Position numbers and translations under genes: made by a program. A stretch of DNA of 64,000 bases from CAWFKS01 sp963816435 (GTDB lineage Bacteria; Pseudomonadota; Alphaproteobacteria; Rhizobiales; Rhizobiaceae), in NCBI GenBank assembly GCA_963816435.1, contig CAWFKS010000006.1, positions 186,001 to 250,000 of the forward strand, read 5' to 3'. The notes under the pieces were generated by a model, which was not told the origin of the DNA, ran no database searches, and saw nothing but the letters and a program-made list of their open reading frames with translations. This document shows, piece by piece, positions 26,504 through 34,540 of the stretch; the first letter of the stretch is position 1, and the number at the start of each line of letters is the position of its first letter.

Positions 26504-26971
26504 ATGACTGTCCGGATCGCGGCCGAGACACCGCTGCAGGACGACGTGCGGGCGATGGTGGCATCGCTCAACGCGCTATATGCAGCCGCTGACCCCGCGC
26601 GAGTTCCAGTTCCAACTCACCGTCGAGCAGATGGCCGACCCCAGCGTGACCGTGTTCATCGCACGCGATCCAACGGCCGCCACGTCGGTATGGCGTCGCT
26701 CAAGGATCACGGGGGCGGGCTCGGCGAGGTGAAGCGGATGTTCACGCTTCCCGAAGTCCGGGGCCAGCGCATCGGCTCGGCGCTGCTGAAACGGCTGGAG
26801 GAACTGGCCCGCGAGAAGCACATGACGCGGCTCGTTCTGGAAACCGGCGAGGCTCCGGGCTTCGAGGCGGCCTGGCGCGTCTATGAGCGCGGCGGATACA
26901 GCGTCTGCGGAGCCGTGCTCGATTATCCGGACTCCGGCTACTCGCGATTTTACGAGAAAAAGCTCATCTGA
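26504..26971 (+). CDS. GNAT family N-acetyltransferase (two compensating frameshifts)
   Basis: This 155-residue acetyltransferase lies between gatC and gatA. The acetyl-CoA loop is FTLPEVRGQRIGSALLKRLEE and the C-terminus is YSRFYEKKLI. Residues about 26-56 read as nonsense because one extra base near 26578 and one missing base near 26670 move the frame out and back. Corrected, the segment reads MQPLTPREFQFQLTVEQMAD...VTVFIARDPNGRHVGMAS, as expected for the family. The stop overlaps gatA by one base. Substrate unknown; the position within a gat operon is seen in related rhizobia as far as I recall. Confidence 0.82.
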   Translation: MTVRIAAETPLQDDVRAMVASLNALYAAADPARVPVPTHRRADGRPQRDRVHRTRSNGRHVGMASLKDHGGGLGEVKRMFTLPEVRGQRIGSALLKRLEELAREKHMTRLVLETGEAPGFEAAWRVYERGGYSVCGAVLDYPDSGYSRFYEKKLI

Positions 26972-28452
26972 TGACCGATCTGACCAAATTCACCATTGCC
27001 GAGGCGCGCGAGAAGCTTGGCGCCAAGGAATTCACCGCGCTCGAACTGACGGATGCCTATCTGGCGGCGATCGACGCGGCCAACGAAACGCTCAATGCCT
27101 ATGTCGCCGTCACGCCCGAGAAGGCGCGGGAAATGGCCAAGGCCTCCGACGAGCGGCTGGCCGCGGGCGAGGGCGGGGCGCTCGAGGGCATCCCCCTCGG
27201 CATCAAGGACCTTTTCTGCACCGAGGGCGTGCACAGCCAAGCCGGCAGCCACATCCTCGACGGCTTCGAGCCGCGCTACGAATCTACCGTCACCGCCAAT
27301 CTCTGGAGCGACGGGGCCGTGATGCTCGGCAAGCTCAACATGGACGAGTTCGCGATGGGCTCGTCCAACGAGACGTCGTACTACGGACCGGTCACGAACC
27401 CCTGGCGGGCGAAGGGCGACAACAAGGCGCTGGTGCCCGGCGGTTCGTCGGGCGGCTCGGCAGCCGCGGTCGCGTCGTGGCTTTGCGCGGGCGCGACCGC
27501 CACCGACACCGGCGGCTCAATCCGCCAGCCGGCGGCATTCACCGCTACGGTCGGCATCAAACCGACCTACGGCCGCTGCTCGCGCTGGGGCATCGTCGCC
27601 TTTGCCTCCTCGCTCGATCAGGCTGGGCCGATCGCGCGGGACGTGCGGGACGCTTCGATCCTCTTGAAGTCGATGGCCTCCGTCGATGCGAAGGACACGA
27701 CCTCGGTCGACCGGCCGGTTCCCGACTACGAGGCGGCGATCGGCCATTCGGTGAAGGGGCTGAAGATCGGCATTCCCAGGGAATACAGGGTCGAGGGGAT
27801 GCCGGAGGAGATCGAGAAGCTCTGGCAGTCCGGCATCGAGTGGATGAAGGAGGCGGGCGCGGAGATCGTCGACATCTCGCTGCCGCACACGAAATATGCG
27901 CTGCCGGCCTACTATATCGTCGCGCCGGCCGAGGCCTCGTCCAATCTCGCCCGCTACGACGGCGTCCGCTACGGGCTCCGTGTGCCCGGCAAGGACATCA
28001 TCGAGATGTACGAGAACACTCGCGCCGAAGGCTTTGGCCGCGAGGTCAAGCGACGCGTCATGATCGGCACCTACGTGCTGTCGGCCGGCTACTACGACGC
28101 CTACTACCTGAAGGCGCAGAAGGTGCGCACGCTCATCAAGCGCGACTTCGAAAACGTCTTTGACCAGGGCGTCGATGCGATCCTGACGCCGGCGACCCCG
28201 TCGGCCGCGTTCGGCATCGCCGACCAGGACATGAGCGCCGACCCGGTGAAGATGTACCTGAACGACGTCTTCACGGTGACCGTCAACATGGCGGGCCTGC
28301 CCGGGATCTCGGTTCCGGCTGGTCTCGACCAGAAGGGTCTGCCGCTCGGCCTTCAGCTCATCGGTCGTCCCTTCGACGAGGAAATGCTCTTCCGCGCCGG
28401 TCACGTCATCGAGCAGGCTGCCGGGCGTTTCGAACCCCAGAAATGGTGGTGA
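26971..28452 (+). CDS. gatA: Asp/Glu-tRNA(Asn/Gln) amidotransferase subunit A
   Basis: This 493-residue amidase releases ammonia from glutamine for the GatB kinase step. The Ser-cisSer-Lys triad is present: Lys in GIKDLFCTEG, cis-Ser in GGSSGGSAAAVA, and the nucleophile in DTGGSIRQPAAF. The amidase-signature C-terminal part includes LPGISVPAGLDQKGLPLGLQLIG. The GatB subunit is not within the window. The frame is intact from ATG (TGATG overlap with the GNAT gene) to stop. Confidence 0.97.
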   Translation: MTDLTKFTIAEAREKLGAKEFTALELTDAYLAAIDAANETLNAYVAVTPEKAREMAKASDERLAAGEGGALEGIPLGIKDLFCTEGVHSQAGSHILDGFEPRYESTVTANLWSDGAVMLGKLNMDEFAMGSSNETSYYGPVTNPWRAKGDNKALVPGGSSGGSAAAVASWLCAGATATDTGGSIRQPAAFTATVGIKPTYGRCSRWGIVAFASSLDQAGPIARDVRDASILLKSMASVDAKDTTSVDRPVPDYEAAIGHSVKGLKIGIPREYRVEGMPEEIEKLWQSGIEWMKEAGAEIVDISLPHTKYALPAYYIVAPAEASSNLARYDGVRYGLRVPGKDIIEMYENTRAEGFGREVKRRVMIGTYVLSAGYYDAYYLKAQKVRTLIKRDFENVFDQGVDAILTPATPSAAFGIADQDMSADPVKMYLNDVFTVTVNMAGLPGISVPAGLDQKGLPLGLQLIGRPFDEEMLFRAGHVIEQAAGRFEPQKWW

Positions 28453-28471
28453 GTGCGTTGCGGCGAGCGAG

Positions 28472-29084
28472 ATGACCGAGGTTCCGTCCGCCCGCAACGC
28501 GATTGCCGACGCACTGGCGAGGCGGACGCCGGGCGATGCCGCCCGCATCACGATCCGAGAGACGGATGCCGGCCTCGGCATTTCCAATCCGCCCAAGCGG
28601 ATCGTGTGGGCGATCTTTTTCATGATGCTCTGGCTTTGCGGCTGGGCGGTCGGCGAGTTCTTTGCGCTCTATGAGATACTGGGCGGGAGCTCGCCGCTCG
28701 CCGCCGACGCCTTCCTCCTGGTGTGGCTCGCCGGATGGACCTTTGGCGGCGGTACCGTCATCTGGGTGGTGCTCTTCCAACTCCTCGGCGTGGAAAAGCT
28801 CTTCATCACAGCCGATGCCTTGGTGATCGAGAAGGGTCTGGGCGGCTTCACACGCCGGCGCATCTATCCCCTCCGGGAAGTGTCGGACGTCCGGGCAGCC
28901 GAATCGCCGAAAGAGCGGTCGGTGGTAGGAAACAAGGGTGCCGTGGCCTTCGAAACCGCCAGCGGAACGAGGCGCTTCGGTATCGACATGGACCAGGCGG
29001 AGACGCAGGCTGTGCTGGCCGCGATTCGCCGACACATGCCCTCGGCGCAAGAAAGCGCCCGATACGGCTCCGCCAGCCGATTGA
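28472..29084 (+). CDS. Hypothetical membrane protein with two membrane segments (end probably frameshifted)
   Basis: About 203 residues. A cytoplasmic N-terminus is followed by two membrane helices (IVWAIFFMMLWLCGWAVGEFF and LLVWLAGWTFGGGTVIWVVLF) and a C-terminal domain with beta-rich, PH-like character (LFITADALVIEKGLGGFTRRRIYPL...VAFETASGTRRFGIDMD). As written, the frame runs to 29386 through the next gene. If AAA at 29052-29054 is read as AA, the protein ends EAPDTAPPAD at 29084, just before the ribosome-binding site of the next gene; I prefer this. No family name recognised. Confidence 0.65.
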
Positions 29085-29105
29085 CGAAGGAGAACCGACA
29101 GCCAG

Positions 29106-29941
29106 ATGTTCTACTACCTGTCCAAGATCTTCTGGCTGTTCATCGATCCTCTCAATCTTTCGCTCATCCTGCTTGGCCTCGGTCTGCTCTTCCTGTTGCT
29201 GGCCTGGCGTCGCTCGGGATTCATAGCGGTCGCGCTTGGTTTCGCCATTCTGGCCCTGTGCTCCTGGACCTCGTTCGGCGCCGTCATACTGCATCCCTTG
29301 GAAGATCGTTTCGCGCGGCCTGCGACGATGCCGGACCGCATAGACGGCATCGTCGTGCTCGGTGGCGGGTTCGAGGGAGGCATTAACGCGGCGCGCGGCG
29401 GATATGAGCTGAACGACGCGGGAGACCGGATTGTCGCGGCCGCGGCACTCGCGCGCCGCTACATCGGTGCGAAAGTCCTTGTCTCTGGGGGCAATGGCAG
29501 CCTGCTGTTTTCTGGTGAGGGCGATGCCGACACGGCGCCGCGCCTGCTGACCGCACTGGGCGTATCCGCCGACCGGATTCTGACGGAGAACCGATCTCGC
29601 AATACCTACGAGAACGCCCGGTTTTCAGCCGACCTCATAAAGCCCGGACCGGACGAGACGTGGCTCCTTGTCACGTCCGCGTTCCACATGCCGCGAGCGA
29701 TGGATCTGTTCCGCAAGGCTGGATTCCCGGTGATCGCATGGCCGACCGACTATCGAACACGCGGGCGACGAGAAGTTTCGGCCTGGCCACCGACAACACC
29801 TATGATTCGCTCGGCAACACCGCTTTGGCGATTCGAGAATGGCTCGGTTTGACGGCTTACTACCTGACGGGCAGAACCGACGCCCTCCTGCCGGCGCCGG
29901 TCGACGCGCTGAATTCGCCTCGATTGCGCCTTTTCCGTTAA
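29106..29941 (+). CDS. YdcF/ElyC family (DUF218) protein (two homopolymer insertions)
   Basis: About 277 residues. Two N-terminal membrane segments (FLLLAWRRSG region and IAVALGFAILALCSW) precede a DUF218 domain: IDGIVVLGGGFEGG, VLVSGGNG, ENRSRNTYENARF, and WLLVTSAFHMPRAMDLFRKAGF. E. coli ElyC/SanA relatives act in envelope and peptidoglycan precursor maintenance. The frame is lost at GGG 29763-29765 and TTT 29776-29778; shortening each by one restores RTRGDEKFGLATDNTYDS and the tail to 29941. The start follows AAGGAGAACC. Confidence 0.83.
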
Positions 29942-30152
29942 GACTGTGTGAACGGTGCTGCTTCGTCCTAAGTCATTGATATCATTGAGATGACGCTGCG
30001 GCACGGCGCCGCGAATCGTCGTTTTTCGCCTTGATTCTGCCGTTTTTGCAGTTGCGAAGGAGGCCTCTTCAAGGCTATGCACCACACATTACGGACGGTC
30101 TCCGCGACGGGGTGGTGCCGCCGGAAAACTGCAACAAGAAAAACGGGAAATC

Positions 30153-30281
30153 ATGGACGAAAGCGTTCAGAAGTCCTGCTGGGGCCTCACGGCCAAGGCA
30201 GCGGTGGGCTTCGCGGGCATTATTCTCCTTGCATGGCTGTTCGGCGGAAGCGAAACCGCGGCATTGCTCGTGACGGGCTGA
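30153..30281 (+). CDS. Small single-pass membrane protein, 42 residues
   Basis: This short frame starts MDESVQKSCWGLTAK and has one hydrophobic helix (AAVGFAGIILLAWLFGG, about residues 16-32), ending ETAALLVTG. ACGGGAAAT precedes the ATG as a modest ribosome-binding site. A hairpin follows 31 bases after the stop. Codon ends are mostly G or C. It lies alone in the 520-base stretch between the YdcF gene and sdaA. No family recognised. Confidence 0.55.
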   Translation: MDESVQKSCWGLTAKAAVGFAGIILLAWLFGGSETAALLVTG

Positions 30282-30311
30282 ACCGGCCAACCGGAAAAAA
30301 CGATGATTTGC

Positions 30312-30341
30312 GAAGGCGCGGCGGTTTTCCGTCGCGCCTTC
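30312..30341. terminator. Hairpin, probable terminator after the 42-codon gene
   Basis: Arms GAAGGCGCG and CGCGCCTTC pair perfectly over nine bases around an inner GG-TTTT-CC. The bases after the stem are only moderately T-rich (TGCATTGTG), so termination may be weak. Confidence 0.5.
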
Positions 30342-30461
30342 TGCATTGTGGAGCTTCGCCACTATGTGTCGCGGATCAGCCACCCGACGTCGATACGCGT
30401 CGCTTGCGAAGACGTCTGACGGCGCACGAAGACACTGACCAGCACGGAAGCTCCGAACTCG

Positions 30462-31862
30462 ATGTTCCTGTCCGTTTTCGACCTGTTCAAGATTGGCATC
30501 GGCCCCTCGAGTTCCCACACGATGGGGCCGATGAACGCCGCGGCGCGATTCCTCGACGAGATCGCCTCGGGTGATTGGCCGCGGCCTGCCGGCGTCACCG
30601 TGGATCGGCTTTCCGCCAGCTTGCACGGATCGCTGGCTTACACTGGCATCGGCCACGGCAGCGATCGTGCCGTCATTCTTGGCCTTGCCGGTAAGTCGCC
30701 TGCCAACGTCGATCCGGACGAGGTGGAAACGATCGTCGCCCGGATCACGGAAACCGGACGCGTCGAACCTCCGGGCCACCCCGCCTATCGCTTCAATCCC
30801 GAGACCGATCTGGTGCTCGACCGCAAGACGCCGCTGCCCGGACACGCCAACGGCATGACGTTCTTCGCCCACGATGCCGACGACCGTGTGTTGCTTCGCC
30901 GCGTCTTCTACTCGATTGGCGGCGGCTTCGTGGTCTCGGAGGAGGAACTGCAGCGCCTGAAGGCGCCGGACGCGCCGGTGCGTGACGTCGAGGTGCCGTA
31001 TCCATTCGCCAACGCCGCCCAGATGCTGACGATGGCCGCCGATAGCGGGCTCTCCATTGCGGAGATGAAGCGTGCGAACGAAGAAACGCGAATGGGGCGC
31101 GAAGCGCTCGATGCGGGCCTGGACGACATCTGGCAGGCGATGCGCGGCTGTATCGAGCGAGGTCTTTCGCAGGAAGGCATCATGCCAGGCGGACTGAAGG
31201 TTCGCCGCCGTGCTCGCCAGCTGCATGACAAGCTTCAGGAGGAATGGAGCCAGAACCGCCCCAACCCGCTCCTCGCCAACGACTGGCTTTCCGTCTACGC
31301 CATGGCGGTGAACGAGGAGAATGCCGGCGGTGGACGCATCGTTACCGCACCGACCAACGGTGCAGCGGGCGTCATTCCTGCCGTCATGCGTTACTGGCAG
31401 CATTTCCATGTCGATGCCGACCAGCGCGGCATCCGCGAGTTTCTGCTGACTGCCTCGGCGATCGGCGGCATCATCAAGCACAACGCCTCGATCTCCGGCG
31501 CCGAGGTCGGCTGCCAGGGCGAGGTGGGATCGGCCTCGGCAATGGCGGCAGCGGGGCTCTGCGCGGTGATGGGCGGGTCGCCCGAACAGGTGGAGAACGC
31601 CGCCGAGATCGCGCTGGAGCACCATCTGGGCATGACCTGCGATCCGGTTGGCGGCCTCGTGCAGGTGCCATGCATCGAGCGCAACGCGCTCGGCGCGGTC
31701 AAGGCGGTCACAGCCGCATCGCTGGCGATCAAGGGCGACGGCAAGCATTTCGTGCCGCTCGATGCGTGCGTCGAGACGATGCGTCAGACCGGGCTCGACA
31801 TGAACGAGCGCTACAAGGAGACCAGCCAGGGCGGGCTTGCGGTCAACGTGGTCGAATGCTGA
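30462..31862 (+). CDS. sdaA: L-serine ammonia-lyase (iron-sulfur type)
   Basis: This 466-residue enzyme deaminates L-serine to pyruvate. The start MFLSVFDLFKIGIGPSSSHTMGPM is diagnostic of the single-chain type with fused beta and alpha domains. Cysteines for the 4Fe-4S cluster lie in EVGCQGEVGSASAMAAAG, MTCDPVGGLVQVPCIERN, and the final VVEC. EENAGGGRIVTAPTNGAAG is the substrate-binding stretch. Its end overlaps the start of a HAD-type gene by seven bases, indicating a two-gene unit. Confidence 0.96.
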   Translation: MFLSVFDLFKIGIGPSSSHTMGPMNAAARFLDEIASGDWPRPAGVTVDRLSASLHGSLAYTGIGHGSDRAVILGLAGKSPANVDPDEVETIVARITETGRVEPPGHPAYRFNPETDLVLDRKTPLPGHANGMTFFAHDADDRVLLRRVFYSIGGGFVVSEEELQRLKAPDAPVRDVEVPYPFANAAQMLTMAADSGLSIAEMKRANEETRMGREALDAGLDDIWQAMRGCIERGLSQEGIMPGGLKVRRRARQLHDKLQEEWSQNRPNPLLANDWLSVYAMAVNEENAGGGRIVTAPTNGAAGVIPAVMRYWQHFHVDADQRGIREFLLTASAIGGIIKHNASISGAEVGCQGEVGSASAMAAAGLCAVMGGSPEQVENAAEIALEHHLGMTCDPVGGLVQVPCIERNALGAVKAVTAASLAIKGDGKHFVPLDACVETMRQTGLDMNERYKETSQGGLAVNVVEC

Positions 31863-32494
31863 AGGCGGAATTCCAGGCCGGAGACTTCGACGTGCTGATG
31901 GTCGATGTCGATGGTGTCCTGGTAACCGGCCGTCCAACGGATGGCGAGCATTGGTCATCGTCGCTGGAAGAAGATCTCGGTGTCGACCCTAAACTGCTCC
32001 ACGAGCGTTTCTTCGCACCGCATTTCCAGGAAGTGGTGACGGGCCGGGCCAACCTCACCGAAAGGCTCGCGCCGGTACTTGCCGACATCGCGCCACAGGT
32101 GACGGTCGACTCATTCATCGACTACTGGTTTTCCCAGGATGCGCGCCTCGACCGGCAGCTGATCGCCGATCTGGAAGAGCTGCGGTCGCATGGCGTATCG
32201 GTGCAGATTGCGACCAATCAAGAGCATTTGCGTGCTGCCTACCTGATTTCGGAACTGGCACTCGGCGAGATCTGCGATCACTTTCACTATTCCGCCCGGT
32301 TAGGTTGTCGAAAGCCGGACGCTCGCTTTTTCGCGCTCGCCGGGAGCGAGGCGGGTTGTTCTCCCGAACGGATATTCCTGCTGGACGACAGTGCTGAAAA
32401 CGTCGCGGCTGCTCGAGGGGCCGGGTGGCGTGCTGCGCAATGGAACAGCGGCGATCGGCTGCACCAGATCCTCGCTACGCGTTCGGTGAAATAG
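31856..32494 (+). CDS. HAD family hydrolase (phosphatase-like)
   Basis: This 212-residue protein starts inside the last codons of sdaA. Motif I is LMVDVDGVLVTG, motif II is the Thr in VQIATNQEH, motif III Lys lies in GCRKPDARFF, and motif IV is FLLDDSAENVAAARGAGW. The layout resembles the YihX/epoxide-hydrolase N-terminal type of subfamily I. Coupling to serine deaminase suggests a phosphorylated C3 or serine-related substrate, but this is a guess. Confidence 0.85.
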   Translation: MLKAEFQAGDFDVLMVDVDGVLVTGRPTDGEHWSSSLEEDLGVDPKLLHERFFAPHFQEVVTGRANLTERLAPVLADIAPQVTVDSFIDYWFSQDARLDRQLIADLEELRSHGVSVQIATNQEHLRAAYLISELALGEICDHFHYSARLGCRKPDARFFALAGSEAGCSPERIFLLDDSAENVAAARGAGWRAAQWNSGDRLHQILATRSVK

Positions 32495-32560
32495 CGCGGG
32501 GCTGTGGACGAGGGGCGGACGAGCCTTCTCGTCGGCCTGTGACTTGCCTAAATACGTGCC

Positions 32561-32998
32561 ATGCCCCTTCACATGATAAAGCTCTGCGTCGGCGCCGAGA
32601 GCGTCGAGGATCTTGAAAACTGGATCGCTACGCGTCTCGACGAGAGGCGCCGCACCGGCCAGCCGGTAGAGCACTTTCATACCACTCGGATGGTCCCCAA
32701 ACGTGCGGACGAGCTCACCGACGGCGGTTCGCTGTATTGGGTCATCAAGGGCAACGTGCAGTGCCGCCAGCTCATCACCGAAGTGCGCCCCTTCACGGAT
32801 GCTGAGGGCATATCTCGTTGTCGGCTGATCCTGGATCCGGGGGTGGTCCGTACCGACTGGCATCCGAAGCGTGCTTTCCAGGGCTGGCGCTATCTGAAGG
32901 CGGAAGAGGCGCCCGCCGACATTCGCGACGGTGACGACGGCCTTGTTGCGGTTCCGGCCGGGCTGCGGCGCGAACTGGCGGAGCTCGGCCTGCTCTGA
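32561..32998 (+). CDS. DUF1489 family protein
   Basis: The 145-residue soluble protein matches the alphaproteobacterial DUF1489 family: MIKLCVGAESVEDLENW at the start, HTTRMVPKRADELTDGGSLYWVIKG and CRLILDPGVVRTDWHPKRAFQGWRYL in the core. The family has no assigned function. It is followed by the VWA/J-protein pair after about 60 bases on the same strand. Confidence 0.88.
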   Translation: MPLHMIKLCVGAESVEDLENWIATRLDERRRTGQPVEHFHTTRMVPKRADELTDGGSLYWVIKGNVQCRQLITEVRPFTDAEGISRCRLILDPGVVRTDWHPKRAFQGWRYLKAEEAPADIRDGDDGLVAVPAGLRRELAELGLL

Positions 32999-33061
32999 GC
33001 GAACTCGGTCGCTCAGGTGCGGGACTTGTCAGCGCCGCAATCGCGGCACATCTTTTTGCCC

Positions 33062-33796
33062 ATGAACGACAGGAAGACGCCCGCGAAACCCGGCGAGAGC
33101 CGACCGGCAGCTTCGCGCTCGTCCGCGGGCGATGTCGCGGCATTCCTGCGACAGGCGCAGGAAATCGCCAAGCCGGCGGCGGGGCAAGCGGGAAGGCTTG
33201 TGCTCGCGCTGGACGCCACGATGAGTCGCCAACCGACCTGGGACCTGGCCTGCCAACTCCAGGGCGAGATGTTCGATGCCGTCGGGAAGGCAGGCGGGCT
33301 GTCGGTGCAACTCGTCTACTTCCGCGGTTTCGGTGAATGTCGCGCCTCGCGTTTCGTTGCCGACACGGGTTCGCTGAAGAACCTGATGACGAAGATCGAC
33401 TGTCGCGGCGGGCATACCCAGATCGGCAAGGTGCTCGCGCATTCCATCAAGGCCAACGCGGCGGAGAAGGTCAACGCCGTGGTCTACATCGGCGACGCGA
33501 TGGAAGAGAAGGTCGACGATCTCGCCGACAAGGCCGGACGGCTCGGAATGAGCGGCGTGCCGGTGTTCGCGTTCCAGGAGGGAAGGGACGCCCGGGCGGA
33601 AGCGGCGTTCAGGGAGATCGCACGTCTTTCGAAGGGCGCCTGGTTCCGCTTCGATCGCAGTTCGGCCGCCACGCTCGCCAAGCTGCTTTCAGCGGTTGCC
33701 GTTTACGCGACCGGCGGGGTGGCCGCGCTCGAGGCCCGGGGCCGACGTGAGGATCGGCTGCTCATCGAGAACCTGAAGGGCGGCCGCGGCGCATGA
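33062..33796 (+). CDS. VWA domain-containing protein
   Basis: This 244-residue cytoplasmic protein has a VWA fold with a modified metal-ion-dependent adhesion site. D51-x-T53-x-S55 (LALDATMS) replaces the canonical DxSxS, with T119 in GGHTQIG and D145 in VVYIGDAMEE. The first 40 residues are disordered and proline-rich. I start at 33062 (MNDRKTPAKP); an upstream in-frame start at 33017 lacks support. The stop overlaps the next start (ATGA), so the protein is made together with a membrane-bound J-domain protein, a probable partner. Function unknown. Confidence 0.85.
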   Translation: MNDRKTPAKPGESRPAASRSSAGDVAAFLRQAQEIAKPAAGQAGRLVLALDATMSRQPTWDLACQLQGEMFDAVGKAGGLSVQLVYFRGFGECRASRFVADTGSLKNLMTKIDCRGGHTQIGKVLAHSIKANAAEKVNAVVYIGDAMEEKVDDLADKAGRLGMSGVPVFAFQEGRDARAEAAFREIARLSKGAWFRFDRSSAATLAKLLSAVAVYATGGVAALEARGRREDRLLIENLKGGRGA

Positions 33797-34488
33797 CCTT
33801 CCTGTTCGGTTTCTTCGCCGCGCTGCTCGTTCTCATGCTGCTCGTCGGCGTCTTTCTGCGCGCAAGTCCATCGGCGCTCGCCGGCAGTGCCCGAATAGTC
33901 GGCCCGCTCGTGCTGGCCCTTGTGGGGGGATTGCTGATGGTGTTCGGCCGCCTCGGCATAGGAGGAGCCCTGGTGGCGACAGCCTTCGGCTGGTTCATGC
34001 GAGCGAGGACACAGGGAGCCGCGCGGCCAACTCCGGGCAAGCGGTCTCACGTGCGCACGGCGGCTCTGGAGATGGTGCTCGACCACGACAGCGGGGGCCT
34101 GGAGGGGCTGGTGCTCGCCGGCAGTTTCGAGGGGCGCGAACTGGAAAGCATGCAACTCTCCGAACTGCTGGCGCTGCGCGAAGAGCTCATAGCGGATCAC
34201 GAGAGCCTACAGCTGCTTGATACCTATCTTGACAGCCGTTTTCCCGTCTGGCGCGAGAACGTGCAATCGGATGCGGGCCGGGGGCAGGGAGGCTCGCCAG
34301 GCTCTGGCCCCATGACTAAGCAGGAGGCCTACAATGTCCTTGGTCTTGAAGCGGGTGCTTCCGCGGCGGATATCCGAAAGGCGCACCGCCGCCTTATGCA
34401 GCGCCTGCATCCCGACGTCGGGGGCACTTCCTTTCTTGCCGCTCGCATCAACGAGGCCAAGGACGTCCTGCTGTCCGATCACGAGTAG
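33793..34488 (+). CDS. Membrane-anchored J-domain protein (DnaJ/TIM14-like)
   Basis: This 231-residue protein has two N-terminal membrane segments (FLFGFFAALLVLMLLVGVFL and GPLVLALVGGLLMVFGRLG), a helical middle part (residues 80-155), and a C-terminal J domain from about residue 170: EAYNVLGLEAGASAADIRK, then RRLMQRLHPDVGG with the essential HPD. A J domain at the C-terminus after membrane helices is the layout of mitochondrial TIM14/Pam18. It should recruit DnaK to the inner membrane. Coupling to the VWA protein suggests a shared complex. Confidence 0.88.
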   Translation: MTFLFGFFAALLVLMLLVGVFLRASPSALAGSARIVGPLVLALVGGLLMVFGRLGIGGALVATAFGWFMRARTQGAARPTPGKRSHVRTAALEMVLDHDSGGLEGLVLAGSFEGRELESMQLSELLALREELIADHESLQLLDTYLDSRFPVWRENVQSDAGRGQGGSPGSGPMTKQEAYNVLGLEAGASAADIRKAHRRLMQRLHPDVGGTSFLAARINEAKDVLLSDHE

Positions 34489-34540
34489 TTCTCCTTCGAC
34501 TGACATACAAACCGGAGATTGATCTGAAGGTGGAATCGCC

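Noticed and set aside
30075..31958. 627-codon open frame on the minus strand across sdaA
   Set aside because: It is an antisense shadow of a high-GC gene; the plus frame has every sdaA motif and the minus product is Arg/His-rich with no domain.
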